Assembly: GCF_000403435.2 (NCBI RefSeq)
Contig: NZ_KE159709.1
Coordinates: forward strand, 271,604 to 335,603
Origin: Oscillibacter sp. 1-3
Lineage (GTDB): Bacteria; Bacillota; Clostridia; Oscillospirales; Oscillospiraceae
Direction of reading: 5' to 3'
DNA: 64,000 bases
Positions 24,986 to 34,020 of the stretch are shown piece after piece (position 1 is the first letter of the stretch; each line of letters starts with the position of its first letter). Both the position numbers and the translations under genes were made by a program. The notes beneath the pieces were generated by a model. It did not search any database. It was not told the origin of the DNA and saw nothing but the letters and a program-made list of their open reading frames with translations.

Positions 24986-26412
24986 TACGATTTTCCCTCT
25001 CTTATGAGCGCATGGTCCAGCCACTTCTCCCGAAACAGCCGGGTCAAAAACAGGAGTCCCCGGATGCACAGCTCACTACACATGGCGATCCACACGCCGT
25101 ACAGTCCCAGCCGGGGCGCCAGAAGGGCGGCGGCGGGGATGCGGACGCCCCACATGCTGACAAGGTTCATCACACTGGGGACCTTTGTATCTCCCGCCCC
25201 GCGGAGGGCGCCGGCGGTGACGATGGCCGCGGCGAAGAGCGGCTCCGCAAACGCCTCGATGCGCAGCACATGGGCCCCCAGAAGCCGCACCTCCGGGTCC
25301 GGTGTCAGCGCGGTGAAGATGGCGGGCGCGAAAAGGAATATCAAAAGTCCCATGGCGCTCATCACAGCGACGCCCAGCCCCACGGAGAGGCGGGCAAAGC
25401 GCCGGGCCATATCCCGCCGCCCCGCTCCCAGGCTCTGGCCCACCAGGGTGGTGGCCGCCGTCCCGATCCCGTTGCCCGGCAGGTAGCAAAGACTCTCCGC
25501 CGTGACGCCCAGGGTGTTGGCCGCGATGGCCACCGTGCCCAGAGGGGCCACGATGCGGGTGGAGGCGATTTGCGCACTGCTCAAAATAGCGCGCTCAAGG
25601 GCCAGGGGGAGGGAGATCCGCAGGGCTGTCCGCCAGCAGAGGGAATCGAACCTCCAGCGGCAGTTCCGGTCCAGGCGCAGAAAGTCCGACCGGCGGCAGG
25701 CCGCCCACATCATGGCGCAGGCGGTGAAAATATCCGCCAGGGCCGTGCCCAGGGCCGCACCGGTGACGCCCAGCCCCGCCCCCGGAAGGGTGAGGACCTG
25801 CCCCGCCGCAAGGACCTGGCGGGTTGGAAAGATCAGCAGAGCGTTGAATACGACGTCCATGGCGCACATCAGGATATTGAGGATGCTGGGCGTCTTGATG
25901 TCCCCGCTGCACTGGAGCATCCCCCCTGCCAGCTGCCGGAACTGGAGGAATGGCAGCTGGCAGGCATAGATAAAGAGATACCGGGAGGCGTCCTCCAGAA
26001 TCTCCGGTTCTCCCCCCAGCCACCGGGGCAGCCAGGGGCTGATCCCCGCGCCGATCAGGGCCAGAATCACTCCCAGAGCCGCCCCCATGAGGATGGACTG
26101 GCAGAATACCGCCTGGCCCTGCCGGCGGTCCCCGGCGCCGGAGAGCTGGGCCACCTGGACGGAAAATCCCATTACCGCCGCGATGCACAGCCCGTTCATC
26201 AGCCAGATGGAGCTGGACACCAGTCCGATGGAGGCGGAGGCGCCGGCGCCCAGGCTCCCTACCATGGCGGCGTCTATGTACTGCATGATGGTGGTGCTGA
26301 GCTGGGCCAGAATCGCCGGGATACTCAGGCGGACCACCAGCCGCAGCTGCTGCTTGCGGGAGAGCACGGCGCTGTCCTGCAGGTATTGCATCTGTTCCAC
26401 TCCTCCTGCCAT
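24985..26412 (-). CDS. MATE family efflux pump
   Basis: 475 residues, about 12 membrane segments. The start of the first repeat (LSIPAILAQLSTTIMQYIDAAMVG) and the mid-protein equivalent (RISLPLALERAILSSAQI) follow the MATE pattern, as does the LVGQSLGAGRRDMARR segment. It is a cytoplasmic-membrane exporter driven by a cation gradient; the substrate is unknown. It differs from the MATE at 1277-2608. AAAGGAGC precedes the ATG. The next gene upstream is a LysR regulator on the same strand, 80 bp away. Confidence 0.9.
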   Translation of the reverse strand: MAGGVEQMQYLQDSAVLSRKQQLRLVVRLSIPAILAQLSTTIMQYIDAAMVGSLGAGASASIGLVSSSIWLMNGLCIAAVMGFSVQVAQLSGAGDRRQGQAVFCQSILMGAALGVILALIGAGISPWLPRWLGGEPEILEDASRYLFIYACQLPFLQFRQLAGGMLQCSGDIKTPSILNILMCAMDVVFNALLIFPTRQVLAAGQVLTLPGAGLGVTGAALGTALADIFTACAMMWAACRRSDFLRLDRNCRWRFDSLCWRTALRISLPLALERAILSSAQIASTRIVAPLGTVAIAANTLGVTAESLCYLPGNGIGTAATTLVGQSLGAGRRDMARRFARLSVGLGVAVMSAMGLLIFLFAPAIFTALTPDPEVRLLGAHVLRIEAFAEPLFAAAIVTAGALRGAGDTKVPSVMNLVSMWGVRIPAAALLAPRLGLYGVWIAMCSELCIRGLLFLTRLFREKWLDHALIREGKS

Positions 26413-26492
26413 AACGGGCTCCTTTCCTGCGTAAATCGCTCTTTAGTGAAGATGTGCGCAGAGGATAGAGTCTGTTCGCATAAGCCCGGACT

Positions 26493-27491
26493 CTAGGGCA
26501 GCTTCTTGTGGAAGCTGGAGAAGTCAATGTCGTGACGCACCTGGACCTTCTCAATATGCTGCCGGGCGTATTCGCCGATTGCCTGGACCGCGATGTCCAA
26601 AAAGAGTCTGGCGGTATCGCTCATCTCCATACCCTCCCGGGACAAAATTCCGGCGGTGCGGAAGATCATCCCGTCCGTGATGGAGCAGAAGATGGGCTCG
26701 GGGGAGAACTCCTCCTCATAGGCCACGGTGACCGGGGCAAAGGCGAAGCCGCCGCTCTGGGGCGCCATCTGGTAGGCGACGGAGGTGTTGATGACCTCCA
26801 TGCTGATGTTGGGCTGGATGTTGTACTGGTCAAAGACACGGTGGGCCAGATAATAGGTGCCCTGGGACGGCGTGGCGGAGTAAAAGGGAATTTTCTCCAG
26901 CAGCTGCGGGGGGATATACTGCACGGTACCGGGCTCATTGGGCGGCAGATGGAAGGGCCGCAGCGCCTTGGCCTGCCGGCTGATGACCAGCATCATCTCC
27001 TCCTGGAAAATGGGGGTGAACTGCAGCCCCTTGGTGAAGACGGGGTCCGTTGCCATCACATAGAAGTCGATGGTCCCCTTGCTGAGGAGCTGCTCCAGAG
27101 TGCAGGAGTTGCCCTCAATCAGCTGGATGTCCACGCTGGGGCACTCCCGTTTGAAGGCGGACAGGAAGCGGGGCATCCAAGTGACGCTGCGGGTCGTAGG
27201 CATTCCCAGCACCAGCCGGTCCCGCCGGCGGGCCGCGATCTCCTCCATCTCCTGGTCCAGCTTCGTCTTCAGCTCCAGGATCTCCTGCATAGCGGCAATG
27301 TAGCGCTCCCCGGCATAGGTCAGCTTGATGGGGGAACAGGAGCGGTCAAACAGCTTCAGCCCCAGCTCGTCTTCAATGTTCTTCACGCACCGGGTCAGGG
27401 CGGGCTGGGAGACATAACACCTCTTCGCCGCCTTAGAAAAGCTCTGGAGCTCCGCAATGGCCATCAGGTAATTCAGCTTGTTGAAATCCAT
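26493..27491 (-). CDS. LysR family transcriptional regulator
   Basis: 332 residues from the ATG at 27491 behind GGGAGG. The N-terminal helix-turn-helix reads LQSFSKAAKRCYVSQPALTRCVKNIE. A long effector domain follows with the usual LVLGMPTTRSVTWMPRFL opening. It is divergent from an amidohydrolase-AbgT-C45 gene series and probably controls it, in response to a ligand related to that pathway. Palindromes between the two genes at 27535-27550 and 27552-27564 are candidate binding sites. Confidence 0.88.
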   Translation of the reverse strand: MDFNKLNYLMAIAELQSFSKAAKRCYVSQPALTRCVKNIEDELGLKLFDRSCSPIKLTYAGERYIAAMQEILELKTKLDQEMEEIAARRRDRLVLGMPTTRSVTWMPRFLSAFKRECPSVDIQLIEGNSCTLEQLLSKGTIDFYVMATDPVFTKGLQFTPIFQEEMMLVISRQAKALRPFHLPPNEPGTVQYIPPQLLEKIPFYSATPSQGTYYLAHRVFDQYNIQPNISMEVINTSVAYQMAPQSGGFAFAPVTVAYEEEFSPEPIFCSITDGMIFRTAGILSREGMEMSDTARLFLDIAVQAIGEYARQHIEKVQVRHDIDFSSFHKKLP

Positions 27492-27529
27492 CAATAGTGC
27501 TTACCTCCCTGAGAACTCTTGTTGTCTAT

Positions 27530-27622
27530 ATTATACAGGATTTATCCTGTCTTGCATAATGCAATTTTTTTATAAACCCCATGCATATTGGATATTGGAC
27601 AAAAAAAGTGTTTTTTTGTACA
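27530..27622. promoter_or_regulatory. Divergent LysR/amidohydrolase control region
   Basis: On the minus strand TATAAT (27535-27530) is a -10 for the LysR gene. It abuts a perfect dyad ACAGGATTTATCCTGT (27535-27550; the two central bases unpaired) and a second palindrome TTGCATAATGCAA (27552-27564). Toward the amidohydrolase a TTGGAC followed by TACAGT forms a weak promoter. Confidence 0.5.
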
Positions 27623-27722
27623 GTGGATATTAGGAAAAATAACTATAAACTCTGTGGACATCCCGTACGTGACCGCATTTCGCGCAGGTAAAACTAAACT
27701 GGTAGATGGAGGAAAACACATA

Positions 27723-29348
27723 ATGAGAAAGCTGGACGCCGCATATATCAACGCGAAGGTCTACACCGTAGACAAGGCTTTTTCCACCGCCGCCGCCTTC
27801 GGCATTTCGGACGACCGTTTTGCCGTCGTGGGCACCAACGAGGAGGTGCTGGCCCAATGCACGCCGGAGACACCGGTGATTGACATGAAGGGCCAGGTGA
27901 TCCTGCCGGGCATCACCGACTCTCATCTCCACATCGCGGGCACCGGCGCCCTGAAGCTGGAGCTGTATCTCGTGGGCAAGACGAAGCAAGAGATCCTGGA
28001 CATGGTGGCCGAGGCGTACAAAACCGCCAAGCCCGGCGAGTGGATCGTGGGCCGCGGCTGGATCAACGACGCTTGGAAAGCGGACCCCTCCTTCCCCAGC
28101 AAGGAGGAGCTGGATGCCGTGGCGCCGGACGTGCCCGTCTACCTCAAGCGGGGCTGCGGCCACGGCGCCTGGGTCAACAGCAAGGCCTTTGAGGTGGTGG
28201 GCATCACCGAGGCGACGCCCAACCCCGTGGGCGGCGAGATCATGCGTAAGAGCGACGGAAGTCTTCTGGGCGTGGTCAGCGATCAGGCCCAGGAGCCCTT
28301 CAACCGGGCCATTCCCCCTTATACTGCCCAGCAGATGCAGAAAATTGCCCTGCTGGCCCAGGAGGGCTTCTTCGAGGTGGGCATCACCTCCGTCCACGAC
28401 GCCGGCAGCTTTGCCCACTGGGTGGACGCCTGGGAGGAGCTCTATAAGCAGAAGAAGCTGAAGATGCGGATGTACGTCAGCCTGCGCATTGTGGGCCGCC
28501 CCAGCTATGAAGAGCTCTTTGAGGGGTCCATGAAGTACTTTGAGCGGGGCGTGCGCATCGGCGCCTATGACAACCGCCTGACCTACCGGGCCTACAAGAT
28601 CTCCGGCGACGGCTCCCTGGGCGCCCGCAGCGCCTGGATGCTGGACGATTACTCCGACGCCCCCGGCTGCAGGGGCTTTGGCAAGTGGACGGACCAGGAG
28701 CTGTACGACCTGCTGTATCAGGCCCACCGGGCGGGCTTTCAGATCTGGTACCACGGCATCGGGGACGCCGCCTGCCGCCAGGCGCTGGACTGCTTTGAAC
28801 GGCTGCAGTCCGAGTGGCCCAGGCCCGACTGCCGCCACCGCATCGAGCACTCCCAGTGCCTCTCTCCCCAGGACATCGGCCGCTATCGGGAGCTGGGTGT
28901 CATCCCCACCTTCCAGACCGTGTTTCTGCGGACGGACAAGCGGGTGGCCCGGCAGCGCTGGGGCGAGGAGCGCATGAAGGGCGCCTACGCCTGGCGCACC
29001 CTCATCGATCAGGGCAACGTGCTCCCCAACGGCAGCGACTCCCCGGTGGAAAATTTCAACCCCTTTGTGGGCATGTACTGCGCCGTGGCCCGCAAGGACG
29101 AGACCGGCGAGCCCGCGGAGGGCTTCTACCCCCAGGAGGCCATGACCCGGGAGGAGGCTCTGCGCTCCTTTACCTGCTGGCCCGCCTATGCCGCCTTTGA
29201 AGAGCACCTCAAGGGCTCCATCGAGCAGGGCAAGCTGGCGGACTTCATCGTGATCGACCGCGACATTATGACCTGTTCTGAGGACGAGATCAAAGATATT
29301 CAGGTCCTTGAGACGGTGATAGGAGGTGAGACGGTCTACACAAAATAA
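27723..29348 (+). CDS. YtcJ-like metal-dependent amidohydrolase
   Basis: 541 residues from the ATG at 27723 (GGAGG nine bases upstream). Amidohydrolase superfamily, YtcJ/EXP class: N-terminal beta-sandwich, VILPGITDSHLHIAGTG with the metal HxH at about 67-69, the HDAGSFAHW segment, HRIEHSQ, and NGSDSPVENFNP with the catalytic Asp. Such enzymes hydrolyse amides or imides of small molecules; the substrate is unknown. Next to an AbgT transporter and a C45 acyltransferase, it may cleave an imported N-acyl or p-aminobenzoyl-type conjugate (inference). Confidence 0.87.
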   Translation: MRKLDAAYINAKVYTVDKAFSTAAAFGISDDRFAVVGTNEEVLAQCTPETPVIDMKGQVILPGITDSHLHIAGTGALKLELYLVGKTKQEILDMVAEAYKTAKPGEWIVGRGWINDAWKADPSFPSKEELDAVAPDVPVYLKRGCGHGAWVNSKAFEVVGITEATPNPVGGEIMRKSDGSLLGVVSDQAQEPFNRAIPPYTAQQMQKIALLAQEGFFEVGITSVHDAGSFAHWVDAWEELYKQKKLKMRMYVSLRIVGRPSYEELFEGSMKYFERGVRIGAYDNRLTYRAYKISGDGSLGARSAWMLDDYSDAPGCRGFGKWTDQELYDLLYQAHRAGFQIWYHGIGDAACRQALDCFERLQSEWPRPDCRHRIEHSQCLSPQDIGRYRELGVIPTFQTVFLRTDKRVARQRWGEERMKGAYAWRTLIDQGNVLPNGSDSPVENFNPFVGMYCAVARKDETGEPAEGFYPQEAMTREEALRSFTCWPAYAAFEEHLKGSIEQGKLADFIVIDRDIMTCSEDEIKDIQVLETVIGGETVYTK

Positions 29349-29427
29349 GAACCTGCGTCCTCCGGCTATGAACAGGTTCTAAGGGCTGCTGTTTATATGA
29401 AGAGAAAAAAATGAAAGGGAAAAGCAT

Positions 29428-30993
29428 ATGGAAAAGCAAGAGAAAAAAGGCCTGTTTTGGAAATTTATCCATGGCATTGAGGTGGTTGGCAACAAACTCC
29501 CGCATCCGTTCTATCTCTTCAGCATTCTGATTGTGGTCTCCCTGGTGCTGTCGGTGATGTTCAACGGGGCCACCACCACCTATGAGAAGGCGTCCTCCTC
29601 CGGCGGAGAGCCCGAGATTGTGGAGGTCACCATCAAAAACCTCATTAACAAGGAGACCATCACCAACGTCACCCAGAACATGTACAGCATCTACTACAAC
29701 TTCTCCCCCATGATGATGATGGGCTTGCTGCTGCTGTCCATCGGTCTTTCGGAGACGGTTGGTCTGTTTGGAGCGTTTATCAAACGATTTATCGGCGGTG
29801 CAAAGCCGGCAATGGTGTTTGCGGTGGTGGCGTTCATTGCCATCAACGCAAACACCGCCTCCAACGCCGGTATCCTGGGCGCCACGGCGGTGTCCGCGTC
29901 GGTATTCGCCGCCCTGGGGTATAACCCGTGGCTCGGCATTCTGCTGGCCTATGCCGCGGGAAACGCAGGCATGTCCGCCAATGTGTTTGTGGGCAATCTG
30001 GACGTGCTGCTCAGCGGCATCAACGTGTCGGTGTGCGAGGCCCTGGGCCTGGACACCTCCACCGTCCACGTGCTGCAGCACTGGTACTTCCTGCTGGCCT
30101 GCGCCATTGTGCTGACCTTTGTCTACACATTTGTCACCGTCAAATTCGTCCGCCCCTACCTGGGCGAGGCGAAGGATCTCAGCCTGGTCCGGGCTGCGGA
30201 CGAGAACAGCGAGCTCACCCCCGTTGAGCGCAGGGGCCTTCGCAACGCCGGCATCGCCGCCCTGATCTATCTGGCCGTCCTCGTGGCCATCACCATCCCC
30301 AAGAACTCCTTCTTCCGGGCGGACGACGGCTCCATCGTGCCCAACTCCCCCCTGATTAAAAGTGTTCTCACCCTTCTGTTCCTGTTCTTCCTGGTAACGG
30401 GCGCCACCTATGGCCGCACTGTGGGCAAAATTGAAAAGTGGAACCAGCTGCCCGCTCTGCTGGCCACCGGCATCAACTCCATGACCACCTTCATGGTCAT
30501 CGCGCTGCCCGCCTCGCTGTTCATCCATCTGTTCAACGCCTCCAACATCCCCACCTATCTGGGCTCCGTGGGAGGCTCCTGGCTGAAATCCACCGGTATC
30601 CAGGGATTCGGCCTGTTTATTCTGGTGGCGCTGTTCTCCACCTTCCTGAACCTGTTCATGACCTCCGGCTCTTCCAAATGGATGATCCTGGCGCCTATCC
30701 TGATTCCCATGCTCTATACTTTGGGGTACAGCCCGGCCCTGGCCACCATTATCTACCGCATCGGCGACTCCGCCACCAACGCAGTGGCTCCGATTTCCTC
30801 CGATGTGGCCTTGATTGTGGGCCTGCTTGCGAAGTATAATACGGACAGGAGCAAGGAGCCCGGCATGGGCACGGTCTTCGCCGGCTGCATGCCCTACGCC
30901 ATCGCGACCTTTATCACGGAGATGGTGATTCTGGCGATCTGGTGGATGCTGAAGCTTCCGCTGGGCCCCGGCGTCTCCATGCTGGTAGGCTAA
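29428..30993 (+). CDS. abgT: AbgT family transporter
   Basis: 521 residues, about 11-13 membrane segments. Family signatures include GNKLPHPFYLFSILIVVSLV at the N-terminus, FIAINANTASNAGILGATAV, the TSGSSKWMILAPILIPML re-entrant region and GDSATNAVAPISSDVALIV. The founding member imports p-aminobenzoyl-glutamate; other members export sulfonamides. The gene follows the amidohydrolase by 79 bp and precedes a C45 acyltransferase, which favours uptake of an acylated amino acid or folate breakdown product. The exact substrate is unknown. Confidence 0.92.
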   Translation: MEKQEKKGLFWKFIHGIEVVGNKLPHPFYLFSILIVVSLVLSVMFNGATTTYEKASSSGGEPEIVEVTIKNLINKETITNVTQNMYSIYYNFSPMMMMGLLLLSIGLSETVGLFGAFIKRFIGGAKPAMVFAVVAFIAINANTASNAGILGATAVSASVFAALGYNPWLGILLAYAAGNAGMSANVFVGNLDVLLSGINVSVCEALGLDTSTVHVLQHWYFLLACAIVLTFVYTFVTVKFVRPYLGEAKDLSLVRAADENSELTPVERRGLRNAGIAALIYLAVLVAITIPKNSFFRADDGSIVPNSPLIKSVLTLLFLFFLVTGATYGRTVGKIEKWNQLPALLATGINSMTTFMVIALPASLFIHLFNASNIPTYLGSVGGSWLKSTGIQGFGLFILVALFSTFLNLFMTSGSSKWMILAPILIPMLYTLGYSPALATIIYRIGDSATNAVAPISSDVALIVGLLAKYNTDRSKEPGMGTVFAGCMPYAIATFITEMVILAIWWMLKLPLGPGVSMLVG

Positions 30994-31022
30994 TTCTATA
31001 CGGGTACACCTCTTTTCTCTCG

Positions 31023-31059
31023 GCAGCTCGCAGCAGCGCACGGCGCTGCTGCGAGCTGC
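31023..31059. repeat. Perfect 17-bp hairpin between abgT and the C45 gene
   Basis: GCAGCTCGCAGCAGCGC and its exact complement enclose a three-base loop. No T run follows on the plus strand, so it is not a standard terminator there. It may stabilise or process the transcript between two genes of an operon. Confidence 0.6.
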
Positions 31060-31098
31060 GCTGTAAAAAATGCATGATGCGGATAAGGAGAATTCTTT

Positions 31099-32196
31099 AT
31101 GGAAGCGTTTCAGTGTGTAAAAATCCGTTCCGCCGATCCCTTTGAGCGGGGCGTGCAGTACGGCGCCCAGGCGCGGGATCTGATCCGCCTGGGCATCCAG
31201 GGCTATCAGCGGCACTTTGCCAGGACCCTCTCCGCGCCCTGGGAGGAGATTTTGCAGCGGAGCCATTTGTATCTGGAGCTTCTGGAGCGGGATTTCCCTG
31301 CTGAGCTGGCGGAGGCCCGGGGCATCGCGGAGGGGAGCGGCGCGGATCTGGATGCCATCATGGCCCTGAACTGCAGGTATGAGATCCTAAAGCTGAAAAA
31401 TCTCCCCCAGGATCAGGAGTGCACCAGCGGCGCCGTGCTGCCGGAGGCCGCCCGCGGCGGCGGGACATTTCTCATCAAGAACTGGGACTACCGCCCCTGG
31501 GTGGAGGACCATGTGGTGATCGTGGATATTGACGATCTGAGCGGGACCCGCATTGTTGGACTGACCGAGGCCGGTCAGCTGATCCGGGACGGCATCAACA
31601 ACCACGGCGTCAGTGTGTGCGGCAACAATCTGACCTCCGTCTTTGACACGGGAGACGTCGGCGCTCCGGTGACCTTTGTCCGCCGGAAGGCCCTCAGCTG
31701 CCGGAATTTTGCCCAGGCCTGCGATGTGGTGAAAAACAGTCCCCGAGGGGTCTCCTGCAACATTCTGGTGGCCTCCGCCGAGGGGAAGGCGGTGAATCTG
31801 GAGGCGACTCCCGGCGGTGTATTTGAGCTGGAGCCGGAGAATGGCGTCGTCACCCATGCCAACCACATGGTGGCGGGGGCGGAATACTGCACCAACCACG
31901 GCAGCAAGTTCCGGGACGGCGTGCTGCGCCGCCGGCTGATGGCGCACCACGGGGAATTGGACCTGGAAATCCTTCGGTCCTGCCTCACCGACCATGAGAT
32001 GAAGCCCGGCTGGCCCACCCGGTATCCGGAGTCCGACTGCCTGGAGGCGGTGTGCAGCCACGTGCCTTATGGAGACATTGATGTGGATAAAATCTGGAAG
32101 ACCATCGCTTCGTCCATCTATGATCTGAGCGGCAGGACAGCCTATATCTGCAAGGGCTGCCCCTGCCAGGGACAGTTCACCGCATATCCGCTGTGA
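31099..32196 (+). CDS. C45 family autoproteolytic acyltransferase/hydrolase
   Basis: 365 residues, related to acyl-CoA:6-aminopenicillanic acid acyltransferase (peptidase C45, Ntn hydrolase). The pattern is DPFERGVQYGAQARDLIRLG near the N-terminus, the probable nucleophile and autocleavage site ECTSGAV (Cys near 108), KNWDYRPW, and GINNHGVSVCGNNL. These enzymes cleave or form amide bonds of N-acyl amino acids and beta-lactam side chains. Its position after the amidohydrolase and AbgT genes suggests a shared catabolic route for amide-linked compounds. AAGGAG precedes the ATG. Confidence 0.85.
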   Translation: MEAFQCVKIRSADPFERGVQYGAQARDLIRLGIQGYQRHFARTLSAPWEEILQRSHLYLELLERDFPAELAEARGIAEGSGADLDAIMALNCRYEILKLKNLPQDQECTSGAVLPEAARGGGTFLIKNWDYRPWVEDHVVIVDIDDLSGTRIVGLTEAGQLIRDGINNHGVSVCGNNLTSVFDTGDVGAPVTFVRRKALSCRNFAQACDVVKNSPRGVSCNILVASAEGKAVNLEATPGGVFELEPENGVVTHANHMVAGAEYCTNHGSKFRDGVLRRRLMAHHGELDLEILRSCLTDHEMKPGWPTRYPESDCLEAVCSHVPYGDIDVDKIWKTIASSIYDLSGRTAYICKGCPCQGQFTAYPL

Positions 32197-32213
32197 CAGG
32201 AGGGCTGTGCCGG

Positions 32214-32378
32214 TTAGACCCTGTTTGAAAAATGTCGAAATGCCCAAGCGACGGAGCTGTTTCCGCTGAGCCGCGTTAAAAATTCCTGAAATACACAAAG
32301 TATTCCTGCGAATTTTTGCCTTGCCCAGCGAAAAATCCCTCGCCGCTGCGCGTTTCGGCATTTTTCAAACAAGGGCCG
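32214..32378. repeat. MITE copy 3
   Basis: The ends read TTAGACCCTGTTTGAAAA (left) and, inward from the right, CCGGCCCTTGTTTGAAAA. The interior is close to the copy at 18213-18377, including the central ATACACAAAGTAT. The following stretch to 32704 shows no supported gene; a promoter lies at its end. Confidence 0.85.
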
Positions 32379-32659
32379 GGCGGGCATGTTTTGGCGGCGT
32401 TTGCAAATGCCTCGTTCCACTTGCGTTCTGGCGGATGATTGCGTCTGACTCCCGGCACGGATGCCTGCCTCGTTCAAATACCGCGGACGGCGTGACTGTG
32501 CCGTCCGGTTCAAGCGAATACGAGAAGCTTCTGCAGGTATTGGGCGTATGGCCGCGGGTAACGGCGAAAACGAAAGTTCCGAGAGAGCGGCAGAAAGAGG
32601 ATATATGGAGCCGTCAGGAGCGTATAAAAAAATCAAGCCTTTCCAAACGGCGGCTTTTC

Positions 32660-32668
32660 TGGTATACT
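32660..32668 (+). promoter_or_regulatory. Extended -10 promoter of the YmdB-like gene
   Basis: TGGTATACT (hexamer 32663-32668) lies 37 bp before the ATG, with GGAGGAA between. The -35 is weak. Confidence 0.55.
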
Positions 32669-32704
32669 ATCCCATGAAATGAACCCAAAAGCGGAGGAAA
32701 CCAT

Positions 32705-33478
32705 ATGCAGTACCATATTCTGGCGATAGGCGACGTGGTAGGGGAGCCGGGTCTGCGGCACCTGGAAAAAAACCTGCGGCCTTTGCAGAAACTAAAGCAG
32801 ATTCGCTTCACCGTGGTCAACGGTGAGAACGCCTCCGGCGTGGGCCTGACGCCGGAGCAGGCGGAGCGCATCCGGGACGCCGGAGCCGACGCGGTGACCC
32901 TGGGAAACCACTCCTTCGGCAAGATGCAGATCAAGACCTTCCTGGAGGACACCCCCTGGCTGCTGCGGCCCGCCAACTACACCGGGCGGATGCCGGGCCA
33001 TGGCTGTGAGATCTTCGATCTGGGGGGCGTCCGGGTGCGGGTGATGAACCTCATCGGCCGCTGTGATCTGGCCTGGGGGGCGGAGAACCCCTTTACTACG
33101 GCGGACAAGCTCCTGAGAGAGGGGGAGGCGGAGTTCACCCTGGTGGACTTCCACGCCGAGGCCACCAGCGAGAAGCTGGCCATGGGTTACTATCTGGACG
33201 GGCGGGTCAGCGCCCTTTGGGGAACCCATACCCACGTGCCCACCGCCGACGAGCGGGTCTATCCAAAGGGCACCGGATACCTGACGGACCTGGGGATGAC
33301 CGGGCCTGTGGAGTCCGTGCTGGGCATTGAGCCCTGGCAGTCGGTGGAGAGCTTTCTGGGCGGTCTGCCGGGGCGGTACAAGTCCCCGGAGGGGCCCTGC
33401 AAAATGCAGGGGGCCGTCTTTACGCTGGACAGCGATACCGGCCTCTGCACTGCCGTGGAGCGGGTGGACCTGCGGTAA
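32705..33478 (+). CDS. YmdB-like metallophosphoesterase
   Basis: 257 residues, full length for the TIGR00282/YmdB family. The metal-ligand motifs are present: IGDVVGEPG at 8-16, NGENASG, TLGNHSFG (in place of the more usual GNHTWD), DFHAEATSEK and GTHTHVPTAD. Characterised homologues are cytoplasmic 2',3'-cyclic nucleotide phosphodiesterases that affect RNA turnover and biofilm behaviour. It has its own promoter and is followed by a YbaK-like gene after 40 bp. Confidence 0.88.
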   Translation: MQYHILAIGDVVGEPGLRHLEKNLRPLQKLKQIRFTVVNGENASGVGLTPEQAERIRDAGADAVTLGNHSFGKMQIKTFLEDTPWLLRPANYTGRMPGHGCEIFDLGGVRVRVMNLIGRCDLAWGAENPFTTADKLLREGEAEFTLVDFHAEATSEKLAMGYYLDGRVSALWGTHTHVPTADERVYPKGTGYLTDLGMTGPVESVLGIEPWQSVESFLGGLPGRYKSPEGPCKMQGAVFTLDSDTGLCTAVERVDLR

Positions 33479-33518
33479 GCGGCACTGAATATTTTGTTGA
33501 AAAGAGAGGAAGACGATT

Positions 33519-33992
33519 GTGTCGATTCAAAGAGTAAGAGCCTATTTTGAAGAGCGGGGCATGGCGGGCCGCATCCGGGAGTTTGACGTCTCCTCCGCCA
33601 CGGTGGAGCTGGCGGCGGTAGCCGTGGGCGTGGAGGGCGCCCGCATCGCCAAGAGCCTCAGCTTCAAGGTGGAGGACCTTCCCATCATCGTGGTGGCGGC
33701 GGGGGACGCCAAGGTGGACAACGGCAAGTACAAGGCCCAATTTCACACCAAGGCCAAAATGCTGACTCATGAGGAGGCCCATGACCTCATCGGCCACGAT
33801 GTGGGCGGCGTTTGCCCCTTCGCCCTGCCGGAGGATGTGAAGGTCTATCTGGACGTGTCTCTGAAACGGTTTGAGACGGTCTTTCCCGCCGCCGGAAGCA
33901 GCAGCAGCGCCATCGAGCTGACCTGTGAGGAGCTGGAGCGGTGCTCCTCCAACTTCGTGGAGTGGGTGGACGTCTGCAAGGCATGGCAGTGA
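33519..33992 (+). CDS. YbaK/aminoacyl-tRNA deacylase family protein
   Basis: 157 residues from GTG, with GAGAGGAAG upstream. The YbaK/EbsC fold is shown by AKSLSFKVEDLPIIVVAAGD, the conserved lysine-containing DNGKYKAQF, and GGVCPFALPEDVKVYLD (the GxxxP region). Such proteins remove mischarged amino acids, for example Cys or Ala from tRNA-Pro, though each family member has its own specificity. It is probably cytoplasmic and co-transcribed with the neighbouring YmdB-like gene. Confidence 0.87.
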   Translation: MSIQRVRAYFEERGMAGRIREFDVSSATVELAAVAVGVEGARIAKSLSFKVEDLPIIVVAAGDAKVDNGKYKAQFHTKAKMLTHEEAHDLIGHDVGGVCPFALPEDVKVYLDVSLKRFETVFPAAGSSSSAIELTCEELERCSSNFVEWVDVCKAWQ

Positions 33993-34020
33993 GCGGAAAT
34001 TCTCTGCTGGAGTTGTTGTT

